Notes: generated from the letters alone by a model not told the origin. Numbered from the stretch's first letter, positions 10,601 through 23,489 are shown. The stretch: DNA of 64,000 nt from Sabellastarte sp. h YS-2021 (GCA_964017235.1 OZ024936.1:14980496-15044495); one strand, 5' to 3'. Numbers and translations: made by a program.

Positions 10601-10830
10601 CAATACAAGCAATGATACAAGAATGAATACATATAAACATTTAAATGGTCCCTGAAAAGAAATAAGTAAACATCATTAATTGAATACTAACAAATCAAAA
10701 CAGATGGAACCTACTGTCCATATAGACTTAGATCTCGGATCATACTTCTTGTGTGGAGAAACACAGGTTCCATCCTTTACCAAGCACTATCATAGATTCA
10801 GTACATACTGAAATGAAATGTCATTAGTCA

Positions 10831-11023
10831 ATTAGCCATGGGTTTTACCCCAAGAAATCCACAATGTTCATCCAGGCACTCAACCTGCAAATTTAGTAAA
10901 TCATGAGTTCTACCCCATGAGATATCCACCAGTCACCAGGCATTCAACCTGCAAAGTCCATTAACCATGGGTTTTACCCCATGAGATATACACAAATCAC
11001 CCAGGCACTCAACCTGTAAAGTA
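10831..11023. repeat. Tandem repeat, three copies of about 65 bp
   Basis: The unit contains CCATGGGTTTTACCCCATGA followed by CCAGGCACTCAACCTGCAAA. Copies begin near 10835, 10901 and 10965. The units differ at several positions, so the array is not newly made. Confidence 0.7.
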
Positions 11024-11313
11024 AGCTTAAATACACTGATATTAACCCATCATCTGACGGACAAACTATATACAGAAATAGTATTACAAAGACAGTGATT
11101 AATTTTAATTCATTTCAATTCCCAAAACAAATTCTGAAACAGAAGGACTAGTTATATATATATATCAATTTTCTGGAAAGTATTAAAATACCATTATACC
11201 AAATAGATTCTTCCAAAAAGGTATCAGGTCTTACCCTGAAACAATATTAATAATTTATATTACTATTTCTTAAAGCATTGTAATTTCTTCCAATTCCAAC
11301 CTACAAAAGAAAT

Positions 11314-11435
11314 ACCAGGTTTTTCCCTGTCATTCCTGAAATCTTAACTAAAAGAAAATAACACCAGGTTTTACCCTGACATTTCTGAACTCTTAACTAC
11401 AAGAAACAAATACCAGGTTTTACCCTGACATGTTG
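11314..11435. repeat. Tandem repeat, 49-bp unit, about 2.5 copies
   Basis: The unit starts ACCAGGTTTTACCCTGACAT; copies begin at 11314, 11363 and 11412. The core GGTTTTACCC also occurs in the 65-bp array at 10.8-11.0 kb, so both arrays may belong to one repetitive element. Confidence 0.65.
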
Positions 11436-13990
11436 GCTTGTATCAATTCAGCCAAGAATGAAGCTTTACACCCTGCTTTTATACTGAAACCTAGACATGG
11501 ATGATTTACTCAACAATCTGCATCTGTAAGTTTGGAACAAGGAATCCTATTGGTCTACAGTTTAGTATGACACCAACTTTTGAAGAGACAACTTCCTTTC
11601 TGTACAAATGAATGCAGAACCAAAAACGGACATATAAAACATCAGGAATGATACAATAAAAGGTAAATATAACATTAAAAATATCACATTTTAAATAAAT
11701 AATATCCTTTGGTTATTTGCCTTACAACCAATACTTTTAACACTTGCTGATACATTTAATATTTGCCAATACACACAGGAAAGTATTCTGCAATATTGCC
11801 GATACTGCCGATCGTTACACAGATACACACACAAATGATCAAACTCTCTCTGGTAGTTTCACATTTGTAAGAAGTGATGAGAAAACAAGTACTTTATCCA
11901 CGTATCTTTCCGCCTAAACCTACGTCCTTTTGTTGTTCAGCCTATCAGACCAGAACTGGTTTTATACCATAGTGCAAACAAAGCTCTAGCTTAAAAAGAA
12001 TCCACACGGAAAAATTGAATAACATTTGGGAAATTACTTAGAGGGCTGTTCCATTTCTACGATATATCATAACCCCTACTTCCAATTGTGAAAATTCGGG
12101 AATTGAATCTTATACGTCTTGATGATCTTAAAACTATCGTAAACCTATTGTATGTGGAAAATACAGTACTTCCTTATGGGTTTACAAGTACAGTACTCAG
12201 GAGTCCATCGTAGACAGCTTATGAAAAGTTCAAAGTGCCTTGAAATTACCGCAATCACTTCCCAATTCTTGTCAAATTTATGACATCCTTAACCAATCGT
12301 AAAGTGATCTTTTTATATTGCAGTGATGTAAAACCCATTTTACAGTTGCACAACAAGTTTGTCCATATTATGGGCGTCATTGACCTGTATTTTTCATGTT
12401 AAAGCAATCATAATCCAATCGGATGGATGAGTAAAGCATTGCAGACCAATCAGAAGATTTTTTGAGGCAATATGAATTGGAAAGCTATCGGGAAAGTATC
12501 TTACACAAAGGGAATGTATCTTCAGCCTATCGTAACCTATACCCACACTTATAGAAATGTTACAGAGCTAGAATCACAAGTGCATTGAGTGTTCAATGGG
12601 ACGTAAACCCCTAACTTTAACAAGCAAAGGCGTAAATGTTCCCACCTTTTTCATTTTGAACATAAAGACTCTTAGTATCTCACAGGGTAACTGGGGCTCA
12701 TTTTGATGGGAGTGCATTAACATTAAATCATGTGACATTATGCAACATCGACCCCATTTTTACAGTCTTCACAAGACCACAACATTCCATAAGAAATTGA
12801 AAACAGGTTTTTGCTAGGCCTCAAGGCAGTAAATCTAGCCTTTCCTTTAGCCCCACTTATTACAACCACATTTAGTATCCATTATGTCATTATCCGGTAT
12901 GTCTCATTTAAGGCTGTTTCATATTCTCACTGAAACAGTATTATAAATGTTTAAGCACGTTTACATTTTGGTTTACATTTTATTTTATTATTCACACTGC
13001 AATGTTTTTACCCTGGCTTTAGTGAAAATATGAGGAAATAAAATGAAATGAACAATGAATGAATTAGAGAAATTAGGCCCACTGGAATAGATTTAACTGA
13101 AATTGAACTGAATTGAAATAATTTGTGATTTGTTTTTCTGTCAGATTCCACTGACAATTAACACAAGGGACTATCAGATAATTGGGGTTTACATATTGAA
13201 TCAAGATGTTGGCTACAAACCCACATAATCAGATGGAGTTATGTAATTAGCTATCCACAAATAAGACAAAAACCTATGTAATCCCTGTCTAATTATGCCA
13301 TATAATTATTATATTCTCTTTAGTGTCAATCGATAATATATTAATTATAACCTAGTATAAAGCAAACAAGCATCCTCCCACAACTTTAAGTCATCAGGTG
13401 TTCTACAAGAATCCCTTTTTAAAGTCCTGCAGTAAAATAACTTAAATATAAAATCTGAAATGCATTCGTTACATTTCCTTGTTTTTTATTAGAACATAGT
13501 CGCCATAAATAGAAACACTAGAAATGCAACATATGCATATTTAAATTTCTACCTCACGGTTCCGTTTCTGGGGCAGTGTGAAAACTTCCACAGTTTTTTT
13601 TAAATCATTCTTAAACCTAAGTCATGTTTCCATTCCCATTTCCGTGGGGTTATGAGACAGCTTTTATTATTGAAATGGGAGAGAAGTACGTATTTTTGTA
13701 CTACTTAAGTATGTTACACCCTTGAGATATAGCTTAAAGGAACACATAGGTAACATTCTGCCATTAATAAGGCTTAGAAGTCGGTTCAGTATCTTTAAAA
13801 CAAGTACCATTGCGTGTCATTGCATAAATTATGCATGATTTTAAACATATCCTAGCTTTTATGCAGGAAGGATTTTCTACAATTTTCTAAATGCCATCAC
13901 TTGTTCTCTGAATTTTGTTGCTGATTATAAAATTATTGAGAGTTGACAGAATTAGGATATGTGTCTATCATTTCTGGCAGCAGTGGTAGA
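11436..13990. other. Intergenic, no gene seen
   Basis: About 2.5 kb without a credible coding region. A tail-like fragment near 12590-12620 (TGTTCAATGGGACGTAAACC) resembles the shared SINE 3' module and is probably a SINE relic. The rest is AT-rich and unrecognised. Confidence 0.45.
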
Positions 13991-13994
13991 GGTC

Positions 13995-14735
13995 ATTGAA
14001 GGCCTAATGGTAAGTAGGTTTGTCATCTAATCAAGGGCTGCCACCTCTGTGTGGGTTTGACTCCCACAAGTGACAACAACAAATACCTGTCCCAACATGA
14101 CCCTGGGACCGTATTCACGAAAGGTCTTAGACTTAGCCAGGTCTTAGGCTTAAATCCAGTATTAAAGTTAAGACTTTTGTCTCAGCTAAGTTTTGTCTTA
14201 AAACCGTATTCACAAAGGGTAAATTAAATAAGTCCAAGATTATCAAATAACCACAGTGGTTTTCTGTGTCATGTGACGTTTCTTTTCTATTCAAACTATA
14301 CTATTGGTGACATATATCCTCCATTTAATGCATTTTATGTAAGGAAAAGTATTGTTTTGAAATGGAAAACCTTGTTACCACATATAAACTGCCAAAGACT
14401 ACTTTAGTGAGGTGTTCTGTATACTTATACTTTATTTACAGCCATTTCAAATTTTGAAGTGCAGAAAAGTTTAAAAAGTTTATGGCAGCCATATTTAAGT
14501 CCTGTTTACAAAATTTAAGCCCACTACCAACCAGTCTTATAGTTGAGCCCTTGGCTAAGCCTAAGACCGGTCTTAAATTCTTTATGAATACCACTATGCC
14601 AAAAGTCTCAGCAGTTTTTGGTCAGAAACTTGAGACAAAAGTCTCAACTTTAAGCCTAAGCCCTGGCTAAGACCTTTCGTGAATACGGACCCTGGCTGTT
14701 GAAGGGGATGTAAACCCTAACTTTGAACTTTGGGG
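13995..14735 (+). mobile_element. SINE family C split by a MITE
   Basis: The head and body (about 13995-14106, with CCACCTCTGTGTGGGTTTGA and a tRNA-like ACTCCCACAAG segment) are separated from the tail (14689-14735, CCTGGCTGTTGAAGGGGATG). The interruption falls inside the conserved TGACCCTGGCTGTTGAA module seen unbroken in the copies at 19978 and 32126. This proves the SINE was there first. Confidence 0.75.
14107..14688. mobile_element. MITE with long terminal inverted repeats, inserted in a SINE
   Basis: The left end GACCGTATTCACGAAAGGTC pairs with the right end GACCTTTCGTGAATACGG in inverted orientation. Further internal inverted segments around TCTTAGGCTTAA make the element strongly self-complementary. 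ACCCTGG flanks both sides (14100-14106 and 14689-14695) and is the likely target duplicate, although one to three bases could belong to the TIR. It has no coding capacity. The superfamily cannot be assigned from these data. Confidence 0.75.
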
Positions 14736-15133
14736 AAGTGGTTAGATATTAGTAGGTCCCTCATAGTGGAGATATTTAATGAATAAATATATATGTGGTG
14801 GACAGGACCCGTGGATGTTTTATTACCTCTGGAAAGGAGGCTATGTACTTGTTGGCGTGTGTTTGTTTGCTTGCAAAATAATTTAAAAATAATTTTTATC
14901 ATAACATTCATAAGCAATGTTAAATGTGTTGAGCCTTGGCAGAAGTTTGCGCTCTCTGAGTGCTATTTTTCTGCGTAAGAAATATGTAACAGACAAATAG
15001 ACAAAATATATGACCTGCCATATAAACTAACATACATATGACACAGTGCATTTATGTCATGACAAAGAAATACAACATGGATTACTCTGTGTTCAAAGGG
15101 ATTATTTCAATATCATCTCAAGATAAACAAAAA

Positions 15134-15310
15134 AAAATGATTAGTGAGCATAGAAGCAGAGTGGGTGGTACACCCATATCCCACCTCTTAAGTCCTGGGT
15201 TCAATTCATTGCGACACCCATATGAGGGATTTGGTAGTAGTTACTGGATGGTGGTAGGTGGTTGTCAGTGTAGAATCATCCATTCAGTACTTCATTTGTA
15301 CAGAGTGTAC
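15134..15310 (+). mobile_element. SINE family E (tRNA-like head), decayed
   Basis: Contains GTGGTACACCCATATCCCAC and a B-box-like GGGTTCAATTC, with a body TTACTGGATGGTGG. The 110-codon frame over it is not a gene. Related sequence is seen near 15780-15935 and 48885-49058 (minus) and 21905-22135 (plus). Confidence 0.45.
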
Positions 15311-15779
15311 TTTCTGGGCAGGCAGGTTTTTAGCTTCACAATGTACTCACAAAAGTTCTGTTTGTGCTAAAAGATCTATTATGTGCTAATTTAAGGAAAT
15401 GTTTTAGTGAGTATGTTATCCTAAAAAGGTTTATGATCACACAGAAAGTGTAGATATATATATAATTTGCTTTAGTTACCAGTGCATGTTAACATAGGAA
15501 ACAAATATTGAGGTATTGGTCCTTGAAGGTTTTAAATATCATGGATGTTGATCAAACTAATGATTCACAGATACAATTTCTAGTTCTTTCCATTTTTTAT
15601 CACATGTAAAGCCAAACATATTGTATCTGTGCTTCATGTACACTTGTACAATAATAATAATAAAAATAAATACATCTTCATAAAAATATTTCTAATGCTA
15701 GATTGATAGCCTTAGTTTAAACTTTTTTTCAATGCATTTTATAAGGGTCATATGACAACCTTGAATGCATGGAGGAAAG

Positions 15780-15935
15780 TAGAATAAACTAGTTGGTCAA
15801 AACTATGTACTGCAATATATAGTTTACTGACCAACAGCTAACAACTTTCCTACTTGGGGTCATATTGGAATTGAATCCAGTCCTGAGAGGTAGGTAGTAA
15901 GGTTGTTACCTACTGTCCCACCCTATCTGACGACA
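15780..15935 (-). mobile_element. SINE family E-like relic
   Basis: In minus-strand sense a tRNA-like head (GTAGGTAACAACCTTACTAC) and a B-box-like GGATTCAATTC are visible, followed by decayed body sequence. The boundaries are approximate. Confidence 0.4.
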
Positions 15936-17183
15936 GAAATGATTATTGTCTATTGGTCCTGTTACATCTTTCTTTTTAGTCTCAACTTAGTGTTTTTGTC
16001 TTTCTTCTTGATGACCTCGTTCTCATGAAAAAGAGATCCTTGTATCTTTACATCTGGGTAGTATACATTGACGAATGTTCCACCCCAAATATACCCCCCT
16101 CCACCCCTAAATCGTCTGTAATTCTGCACAGTTCGAGTAGGTCAGTGGGAGGTTTTTGCAAAACCTTACAAAGTTCACAAAATTTCAAAGTTGTATCAAA
16201 TTGCTCTCTTTCTAAATGCAAACTGAACGAAAGATTACCAACCCCCCAAAAATAAAGCAGAGTGGACTGGAAATGAAAGTACACAAGTTCATTTTGTTGT
16301 AGCCCATGTGACTAGCAAGGACAGGTGTGAACTTGGTATTTATAAAATACCTATCAACAAGCATTGTTGATCTACTGTCAAGTATAGCAAAGACCAAAGT
16401 TAGAGTTTTTACATCCTCTGCCACAATCAACATGCTTCAATGTTTGATACAGTACTCTGTCCAACATACATTCTACATGTTTTATTGTATATCAGTGGAT
16501 TCAAAGATGAAACATCCACAGACCCCCTTCAATGTTTCAGGTTATTAAGGAGTGCTGTTACATGGAATACAGTTTTGCTTCTCAGTTGATCGGGGTCAAC
16601 TAGTTGCAGCTTTATCTTGTCTGAAGTCTGGCCTATATAATGTCTTATAACTGGTCGAATTCCAAAATCTGAGTGAATAATGAATTACTCATGGTGAATT
16701 ATTTTAGAAACCAGACATGGCGCGAGGGTTATGGGAGTCAACGTCCTTTGCCGCCAAATATTTTTGATTATATAACAAGGGTCTGAGGAAACTGTTGTGG
16801 GGTTGGCGTGTGACCTGAGAGGAACTTTGCCTCTCCCACCCATGACCCTTTGAACTTGAGGTTTTAGGGCAGTTGTACCAATTGTTATATGGGCATTTTA
16901 CTAACTGTCTTTATTTTATTGGATTTTCATTACTACTTTTGGTAACATTCTATTAAACGAATTAAGTCCTTCAATTAAGTTTCAATTATATGAACAAATG
17001 CTAAATTCTATGCTTTCTGCAACACTTTATATCTCATTATTATTCATCTCAACCAATCTTAGCTTATCAGAAGTTAACATGAATCAGGAGGTCATGTTAA
17101 GTAAATGCAGTTCTTTCTGGTAGTATATTCAAAGATTGGAGTTAGTGTATATAGGTACATAGCGTGTATGTGTTAGTAGTTTG
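15936..17183. other. Intergenic, no gene seen
   Basis: Short open frames near 16.03-16.55 kb carry no recognisable domain. Nothing else was identified. Confidence 0.4.
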
Positions 17184-17196
17184 TAGTGAGTAGTAA

Positions 17197-17408
17197 GTGG
17201 TAACACTCTCGCCTCCTACTCCTGAGGCCGGGGTTCGATCCCCGTCAATGTCTATGTGGGAAAGCTGGTAGTTGCTTGCCGTTGGTCGGCAGTTTACAGT
17301 ACAGAACCCTAGCAAACTCTATGTACTGGTTTCCTCTGCCCTTCCAACTACCCGTCGTGATATGACCTGTACAGTGTTGAAAGCGATGTAAAACCCCAAA
17401 TAAATAAA
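17197..17408 (+). mobile_element. SINE family B, slightly 5' truncated
   Basis: Starts at GTGGTAACACTCTCGCCTCC, lacking the first bases of longer copies. It has a B box GGGGTTCGATCCCCG and the tail CAGTGTTGAAAGCGATGTAA. Perfect 13-bp target duplicates TAGTGAGTAGTAA lie at 17184-17196 and 17409-17421. Confidence 0.85.
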
Positions 17409-17421
17409 TAGTGAGTAGTAA

Positions 17422-18083
17422 CACTAGGAAGGGTACTTGCAAATACACAGAATTACTTTATTTTAGTTAGCTGTAATGCTTTGAAGCTATCATACTATAA
17501 AACTTTTGCATTGTGTGTACTTAGACTAAATAATACCACATCATACTATTTTGTTGGGACCAACCTAGTTATAGAGTAACATTGGATGTTTAATATTGGT
17601 GTATTAATCTTTTAATGTTGTTTTAACAAGAATAAATCCAAAGATTGTTGACTGAAATATATTGTTTGACTGCTTTGCCCCAAAGCTGATTCAAACAAAT
17701 CATACAAAGTAAACATAGAAAGACAATATACACTACATAACTATTCAGTATCACGGAAGTGATTGAAAAAGGAAGGATAGATTTTATATCTAGGAAATTA
17801 TGTCTCAGTAAGGACAATTTAGACGTAAGCAATGCATATGCAGCGCTCATATTAACTGAAATAGTTTATAGAAAGCATCATACAAATTAGTATATTTATA
17901 CATAAATACTTAACATGATAAAACTTTACACAGAAAGCAGTATTTCAAATAAGGAGTGAAAACCGATTCATAACTTGAACAAAGAAAATTTCTTCGTAAT
18001 AGATCTTTCAAAAACCCCACTGAAAGTGTATATTGTGTAGACCCTTTTCATTTGAAGAACATTTAAAAGCACAGTGCATGGCA
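17422..18083. other. Intergenic, no gene seen
   Basis: An AT-rich spacer. A 75-codon minus-strand frame (17623-17850) has no recognisable feature. Confidence 0.4.
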
Positions 18084-18097
18084 GCAATTAATATAAA

Positions 18098-18328
18098 TTT
18101 ATTTATTTGGGGTTTAACTTCGCTTTCAACACTGTACAGGTCATATCATGACGGGTAGTTGGAAGGGCAGAGGAAACCAGTACATAGAGTTGGTTAGGGT
18201 TCTGTACTGTAAACTGCCGATCAATGGCAAGCAACTACCAGCTTTCCCACTTGAGGTTGTGCGGGGATCGAACTCCAGCTTCAGAGGTGGGAGGTGAGAG
18301 TGTTACCACTCTGCCACCGTGGCCCCCT
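18098..18328 (-). mobile_element. SINE family B, full length
   Basis: Minus-strand copy with tRNA-like head (reverse complement of GCCACGGTGGCAGAGTGGTA) and the shared tail. Target duplicates GCAATTAATATAAA lie at 18084-18097 and 18329-18342. Confidence 0.85.
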
Positions 18329-18342
18329 GCAATTAATATAAA

Positions 18343-19109
18343 ATTTCTTATTGAAAGACAACTAATCCCTTTTAATGTAACCATATAGGATACTTACTAT
18401 TCCAGCTGTTAAGTGATTGGGAGATACCACACATTGTTGTCACAGCCAAGCAATACTGTAACTTGCTTCAATTTGGAAACAAAACTCTTTTATGTGATTG
18501 TTTTAAGTGTGATTGTGTAGATTTCTTGTTGATTAAAATATACATTGACAAAAAGGGGGGAAGTTAAGGGGTACGCCACATGTGCAACACCAAAGATTAT
18601 ACTCATTAACAGATGCATACTGGTCTGCGCCTTAATCTTAAATAAGACTGGGACACAGAAATCTTATCTGTGATAGTTTCAAGTGCAATTACATGGATTT
18701 CCCTTTGATTAAAATGTTCATTGCGCAAGTTTTTAGTGTATTTTAACGGATATAAATCGATGAACCTTTAATATATTTATCAGGGGCGATAATATAATTT
18801 ATAATACATACAGAACTTTCCAAAACCAGTTAAGTAATGTCCCTGGTCACTTTGACTACCTTATGTGGTATTGATACTTCCTCGGAAATGCATGAATGTT
18901 GCAGATGACAAATAATAATCAATAAATAGTCTGTGGTCCAGTTTGTGCCAAGTTACACCATCAAGCAACAGACGCACTAGTAATATTGTTGCTTTGATAA
19001 GAGGAATCTGCTGCCAACGCCTCTATGCTCTATCATTTGAATGTAAATATGCATGAAATAAGAAACTTCCCGAATGACATATGCAGAAAAATATATCACA
19101 TGTGAAGAT
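18343..19109. other. Intergenic, no gene seen
   Basis: No coding sequence or recognised repeat. Confidence 0.4.
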
Positions 19110-19124
19110 TACAAGATTATATGA

Positions 19125-19360
19125 TTTATTTACTTATTAATTTGGGGTTTTACGTCACTTTCCACTGTACAGGTCATATCACGACGGGTAGTTGGAAGGG
19201 CAGAGGAAACCAGTACATACAGTTCGTTAGGGTTGTGTACTGTAAACTGCCAACCAACGGCAAGCAACTATCAGCTTTCCCACTTAAGGCCGTCACGGGG
19301 ATTGAACCCAGGCCTCAGAGGTGGGAGGTGAGAGTGTTACCACTCTTTCACCATGGCCCC
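19125..19360 (-). mobile_element. SINE family B, full length
   Basis: Minus-strand copy flanked by perfect 15-bp duplicates TACAAGATTATATGA (19110-19124 and 19361-19375). The 84-codon frame across it is spurious. Confidence 0.85.
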
Positions 19361-19375
19361 TACAAGATTATATGA

Positions 19376-19977
19376 ATGGCTAGCATGATTACTGTATTGT
19401 TAATCTTCATGAGTGATATATTTTTCTATATATGTCTAATGAGGGGCGTTTTACTTTTTTATTATCCGCCACTTTGTATGATTTATCAGTTAAATTGACC
19501 CATATTTGAAAAGAGAATGTGAAAACGTTGTCACATATACATGTGTACTAGTGAATATCTAAAACCCCGATCTTTAACTTGTGATTTCTCAGCCACATCT
19601 GCATGGACTTTTATGCAAGAAATCGATCAGAAGCGCTGGTGAAAAATCCTTTCCAATGATATATAAATATATTTATAGGTTACATAGTTTCGAAGACAGT
19701 AATGGTAAATCGGCACTTTTGAAGCTAATAATCGTCTGTGTATGCCCCTGTGTAGGTTATTTTCGGTGGATTAAAACTGTTGTATTTTAGCTTTATTCAG
19801 AACTGTGTATTGTTCCAACTGGGGAACAAGTTCATTGAGAAACTCTTTTGATTACATTGGTATATTGTAAAAACTGTAGTCATTGATAACCATCTTAAAA
19901 TATTACATTTCATTCAATAAGCTGCTGGTGAGATCTAGCCAGGAGTTTGATAAGTAACTTTTTGACATCACACCTCA
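19376..19977. other. Intergenic, no gene seen
   Basis: AT-rich spacer. The 69-codon plus-strand frame at 19581-19790 has no recognised domain. Confidence 0.35.
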
Positions 19978-20120
19978 GTGGCCTACATATAGTGGTTGAT
20001 AAATTTGGCATCTAATCACAGGCTCTCACCTCTGTGTGGGTTCCACTCCCATCAATGACAATGCTGAGGAACTGTCACAATATGACCCTGGCTGTTGAAT
20101 GGGACAAAAACCCTAAAACC
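19978..20120 (+). mobile_element. SINE family C
   Basis: Body GGCTCTCACCTCTGTGTGGG with a tRNA-like B-box region and the tail ATATGACCCTGGCTGTTGAA. It shows that the family-C tail at 14.1 kb is normally continuous. Confidence 0.65.
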
Positions 20121-20335
20121 TAGGTCACACTTTTCTGTACTGGGGTCACAAAGTACAAACATAGGACCCTGTATTTTTTTGAGTTGTGGTTCAGTTCACC
20201 TTATATTTGCTAGGTTGCATTTGGAGCAGTTGGACACTATTCGGAAAGGGATTTGCCTTTGCAACCTAATTTTTTTTTCAAATGGCCCTGGTTATTTAAC
20301 TGGATGTAAAACATCAACTTTCACTTCTACTTCAG
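20117..20335 (+). repeat. Interspersed repeat family F
   Basis: GGTCACACTTTTCTGTACTG, GGGGTCACAAAG and the GTTGGACACTATTCGGAAAG segment recur at 25715-25896. The 3' part (CCCTGGTTATTTAACTGGAT followed by GTAAAAC) resembles the common SINE tail module, so this may be another SINE family. Confidence 0.5.
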
Positions 20336-20891
20336 TGTGTATGCAGACAATTTTATACCCAACTAAATTAATTCCTGTTCCAAATCTGAAAATTTATACT
20401 TTCTGTAGCTGATTTACACTCTTTTGTTTTTTTTTGGTTTACTACCATGTAAAATAATCTTCCTTCATTTAACATAAAGTAATTTCATTCAGTGGGTTTG
20501 GGTTTGAACCACGTTCTTTTTACCTTGACTAGGTCAACAAGTTACAGGGCCTCGCCCTTGTCATTGCATCAATCTGACCTTTATCTTGTCTAAGTTCAAA
20601 GCGAATTTCTTGACCTTGGCTTTCGATAACTTTGACATTGATTTCTCTTTGGTTAAAACTTGATGGTGGTTCAACCCCTCTATCCAGAAATACATTAATT
20701 AGAGCATTATAAATTGTGCATATGTCAAAAGATTTAATATAAAAATAGAAATTTCAAATCCACTTGATGTTTTATTTTACAATTCTGGACCACCTGGCGG
20801 ACTGTGTATATAAACTGAAAAAAAGAACAGCACAAGTGTAAACAAATGCAACATGAACATGCATTATAACACCACTATATACACGAATTGA

Positions 20892-21110
20892 TTTAGATTT
20901 ATTTGTTGTTTTACATCGCGTTCAACAGCCAGGATCATATTGCGATGGGTAGTTTACGGGTGGAGGAAACCAGTGCATACTGCACTGTAAACCACCGGGC
21001 ATCGGTAAGTAACTACCAACTTTCCAACATAAAGCGCCCGGCTCGAGATTCGAACCGGCGGCCACAGAGGTTGGAGGCGAGAACTCTAACCGCTACACCA
21101 CCGAGCCCCC
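20892..21110 (-). mobile_element. SINE family A, full length
   Basis: Minus-strand copy with perfect 16-bp target duplicates TATATACACGAATTGA (20876-20891 and 21111-21126). The identical duplicates suggest a fairly recent insertion. Confidence 0.88.
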
Positions 21111-21224
21111 TATATACACGAATTGAGTCACATGTTTGTTAAGACATTAGTGACATCATCTGATCATATTGACAGGTTCATACCCACATGCCTATTTCCT
21201 AGTGTCATTTCCAATATCTTAAAT

Positions 21225-21440
21225 GGCCAATTCAAAAGCAAGTGTGACATCTAAACACAGGCCGTCACCTCAGTGTGGGTTGGACTCCCATAAGGGGCAA
21301 TAGTTTTCTTGCAATTGGTATTCACCAAACAGATGTAAGGATTGTTCTTGAATACAATTTCATAAGTTCTTACTTAAAATCTAAGTAATACTTAAAATCT
21401 AAGTTAGGAACGGTCTAAGTATTGTTTGTCAATATGGTCC
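21225..21440 (+). mobile_element. SINE family C fragment interrupted by a small TIR element relic
   Basis: The SINE body (GCCGTCACCTCAGTGTGGGT) is interrupted after about 21310 by sequence with ends GTATTCACCAAACAG and, inverted, GGGACCATATTGACAAACA. These resemble the TIRs of the MITE at 14107-14688. The boundaries are uncertain. Confidence 0.4.
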
Positions 21441-21904
21441 CTGGGATCCAAGAAACCAACTGATGGGAGCCGTAAATGTAACCCCATCTCCTCAATGAAA
21501 CTTCAGACACAATAAAACTTTGGAAAAACTTTTTTTAAAAAAACTTTTATGCAAAATAGATGAAGTAAACTTTAGATTATATCAGAGCTGAGTCTCATTG
21601 AATCCCCTATGTTAAAATTAGTTTGATACAAATTGAACATCAAAGTGTATTTTTAGCCACCATAAAATGAAAGACATGTGTGACAACACAAAATATTGAC
21701 ATATTATTTTCCTGGAATTTAAAAGACAAATGTGTCCCTATTTAAATGGCTATGTGGTTGTTAAAGGCCTTTATTACTCATCTTTAATTTAATACACATT
21801 TTGTGGATAAAGGGTTTGTTCATTTAAAATATATTTATCAAAAGTTGCTGCCTGCATAAATCAAGACAATTACAAGCTTGTTAGCATTGTAATTTTAATC
21901 AACC

Positions 21905-22135
21905 GTCCAGCATCAGAGAGGAACCATGAACATGATGGTATGGTGGAGAACAAACTCGCCCCTAATCTCTTAGATTCTGGGTTTTATTCATGATCTTATC
22001 CGAAGTGAGACAGTTCATAGTTTCTTGTAAGTGCCCGACTGTTTCAGTGGAGAGTGTTGACCATTTAGTATGCACAACTTTCCTCCATGTTCCCAAATAC
22101 CACCCATCATAAGGCTTATTCAATGTCTTGGAGCC
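21905..22135 (+). mobile_element. SINE family E-like relic
   Basis: Contains ATGGTATGGTGGAGAACAAA and a degraded B-box-like GGGTTTTATTC, with body similarity to the element at 15.1 kb. Confidence 0.4.
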
Positions 22136-22174
22136 AATATCAAATGCGTACCAGTCACTGAGTTACAATAGAAC

Positions 22175-22408
22175 TGTTGATTTTTTTTTGTTTTACATCG
22201 AGTTCAACAGCCATGGTCATATTGTGACGGGTAGTTTATGGCTGGAGGAACCAGTGTATACTAGTTGGTCACACTTATGTACTTTAAATCACCGGGCATC
22301 AGCAAGTAACTACCAACTTTCCAACATGAAGCCCCCGGGCCGAGATTCAAACTGGCGACCTCAGAGGTTGAAGGCAAGCACTCTAACCACTACACAACCT
22401 AGCCCTCT
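22175..22408 (-). mobile_element. SINE family A
   Basis: Minus-strand copy. Short duplicates AATAGAAC flank it (22167-22174 and 22409-22416). It is more diverged than the copy at 20.9 kb. Confidence 0.8.
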
Positions 22409-22419
22409 AATAGAACCAT

Positions 22420-23480
22420 AGAATAAAACCTTAAAATGTCTGTTTTATCTGTACTGCACAGTGAGTCATATAGTGTTTACACAAGAACTGTTGCATTGAT
22501 CATTTACATGTGTTCTCATCATACAGTAAAGGCGATGTTATAGCCAGGATATATTAAGTGCCTCACTTTCAGATATCTTCATGCTAAAATATGGTTAACT
22601 ATCAGTTTGATTTCTCTCGAGGAAAGTTAAGTTTAGAAAAAAACAGTTAGTTATTGATTTGTTTTTATAAGTTTGGACAAAAATCAAATTAAAGTTTCCA
22701 ATTAACATTATATGTACTTTTTACAATTAACACAACAGAACTAGCAGTTCTTGAGAACATAATTGCTTGACATTAAGGCTCTCACTGTGGCTAGGTTTTC
22801 CCTTTAGGACCCGGCTACACACCTTCCCTGTCTTTTGTACACAGTCTTCTGTGCTGTCACCTCTTGTGTGCAACAAGTATAAAATATTTGTTAAAAATAG
22901 GGACAAAATTCTAGAGACCTGATCTGGGATCCAGATGGGAATCATTTTCAAGGGGGACTGAACCATGGGTGAAAATATCACTCAGACCCCATGTATAGTC
23001 TTCAAATTGTGTCCAATGAGAAACAAAGAAACGCATTCGATTAAAATACCCCAGGGGTGGTTGGGTTTGGGGGATAATTAGGGAACTAAGCTAGAACCTA
23101 GCAAGATATGTGGACTGTACATGTTGATTGGTATGAAGAGTATAATTATTCGACAAGCAATGTTTATTTGACACTGATTTATGAAGTGACAGTCTAGCTT
23201 CATAGTATATTCATTGTAGAAAATAGTAGATTCACAAACTGAGTGTCATCAAGTAATATAGCACCAATAATATATTTATTTATTCATTCATTTACATACA
23301 CAGAGTACAATCAAGTTTGTAAACTAAACATGCAAACAGATGAACACAAACACAAAAATTAAGACCGAAGTTTTACACTTTATACAAATAAATATTTTAT
23401 GAAGTGCATAAATCTGTTTTAATGCACTGAATTTCTTCATAAGAAAAAGCTGTACAATTGTGGTGTCTGAGCTTCAGTAA
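22420..23480. other. Intergenic, no gene seen
   Basis: AT-rich, with no credible coding frame and no recognised repeat. Confidence 0.4.
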
Positions 23481-23489
23481 AACTAATAT

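Noticed and set aside
10831-11023. CRISPR-like array
   Set aside because: Only three diverged units of about 65 bp without constant repeat/variable spacer structure, in animal DNA.
15038-15370. 110-codon plus-strand frame
   Set aside because: Most of it is a SINE-like repeat; no domain.
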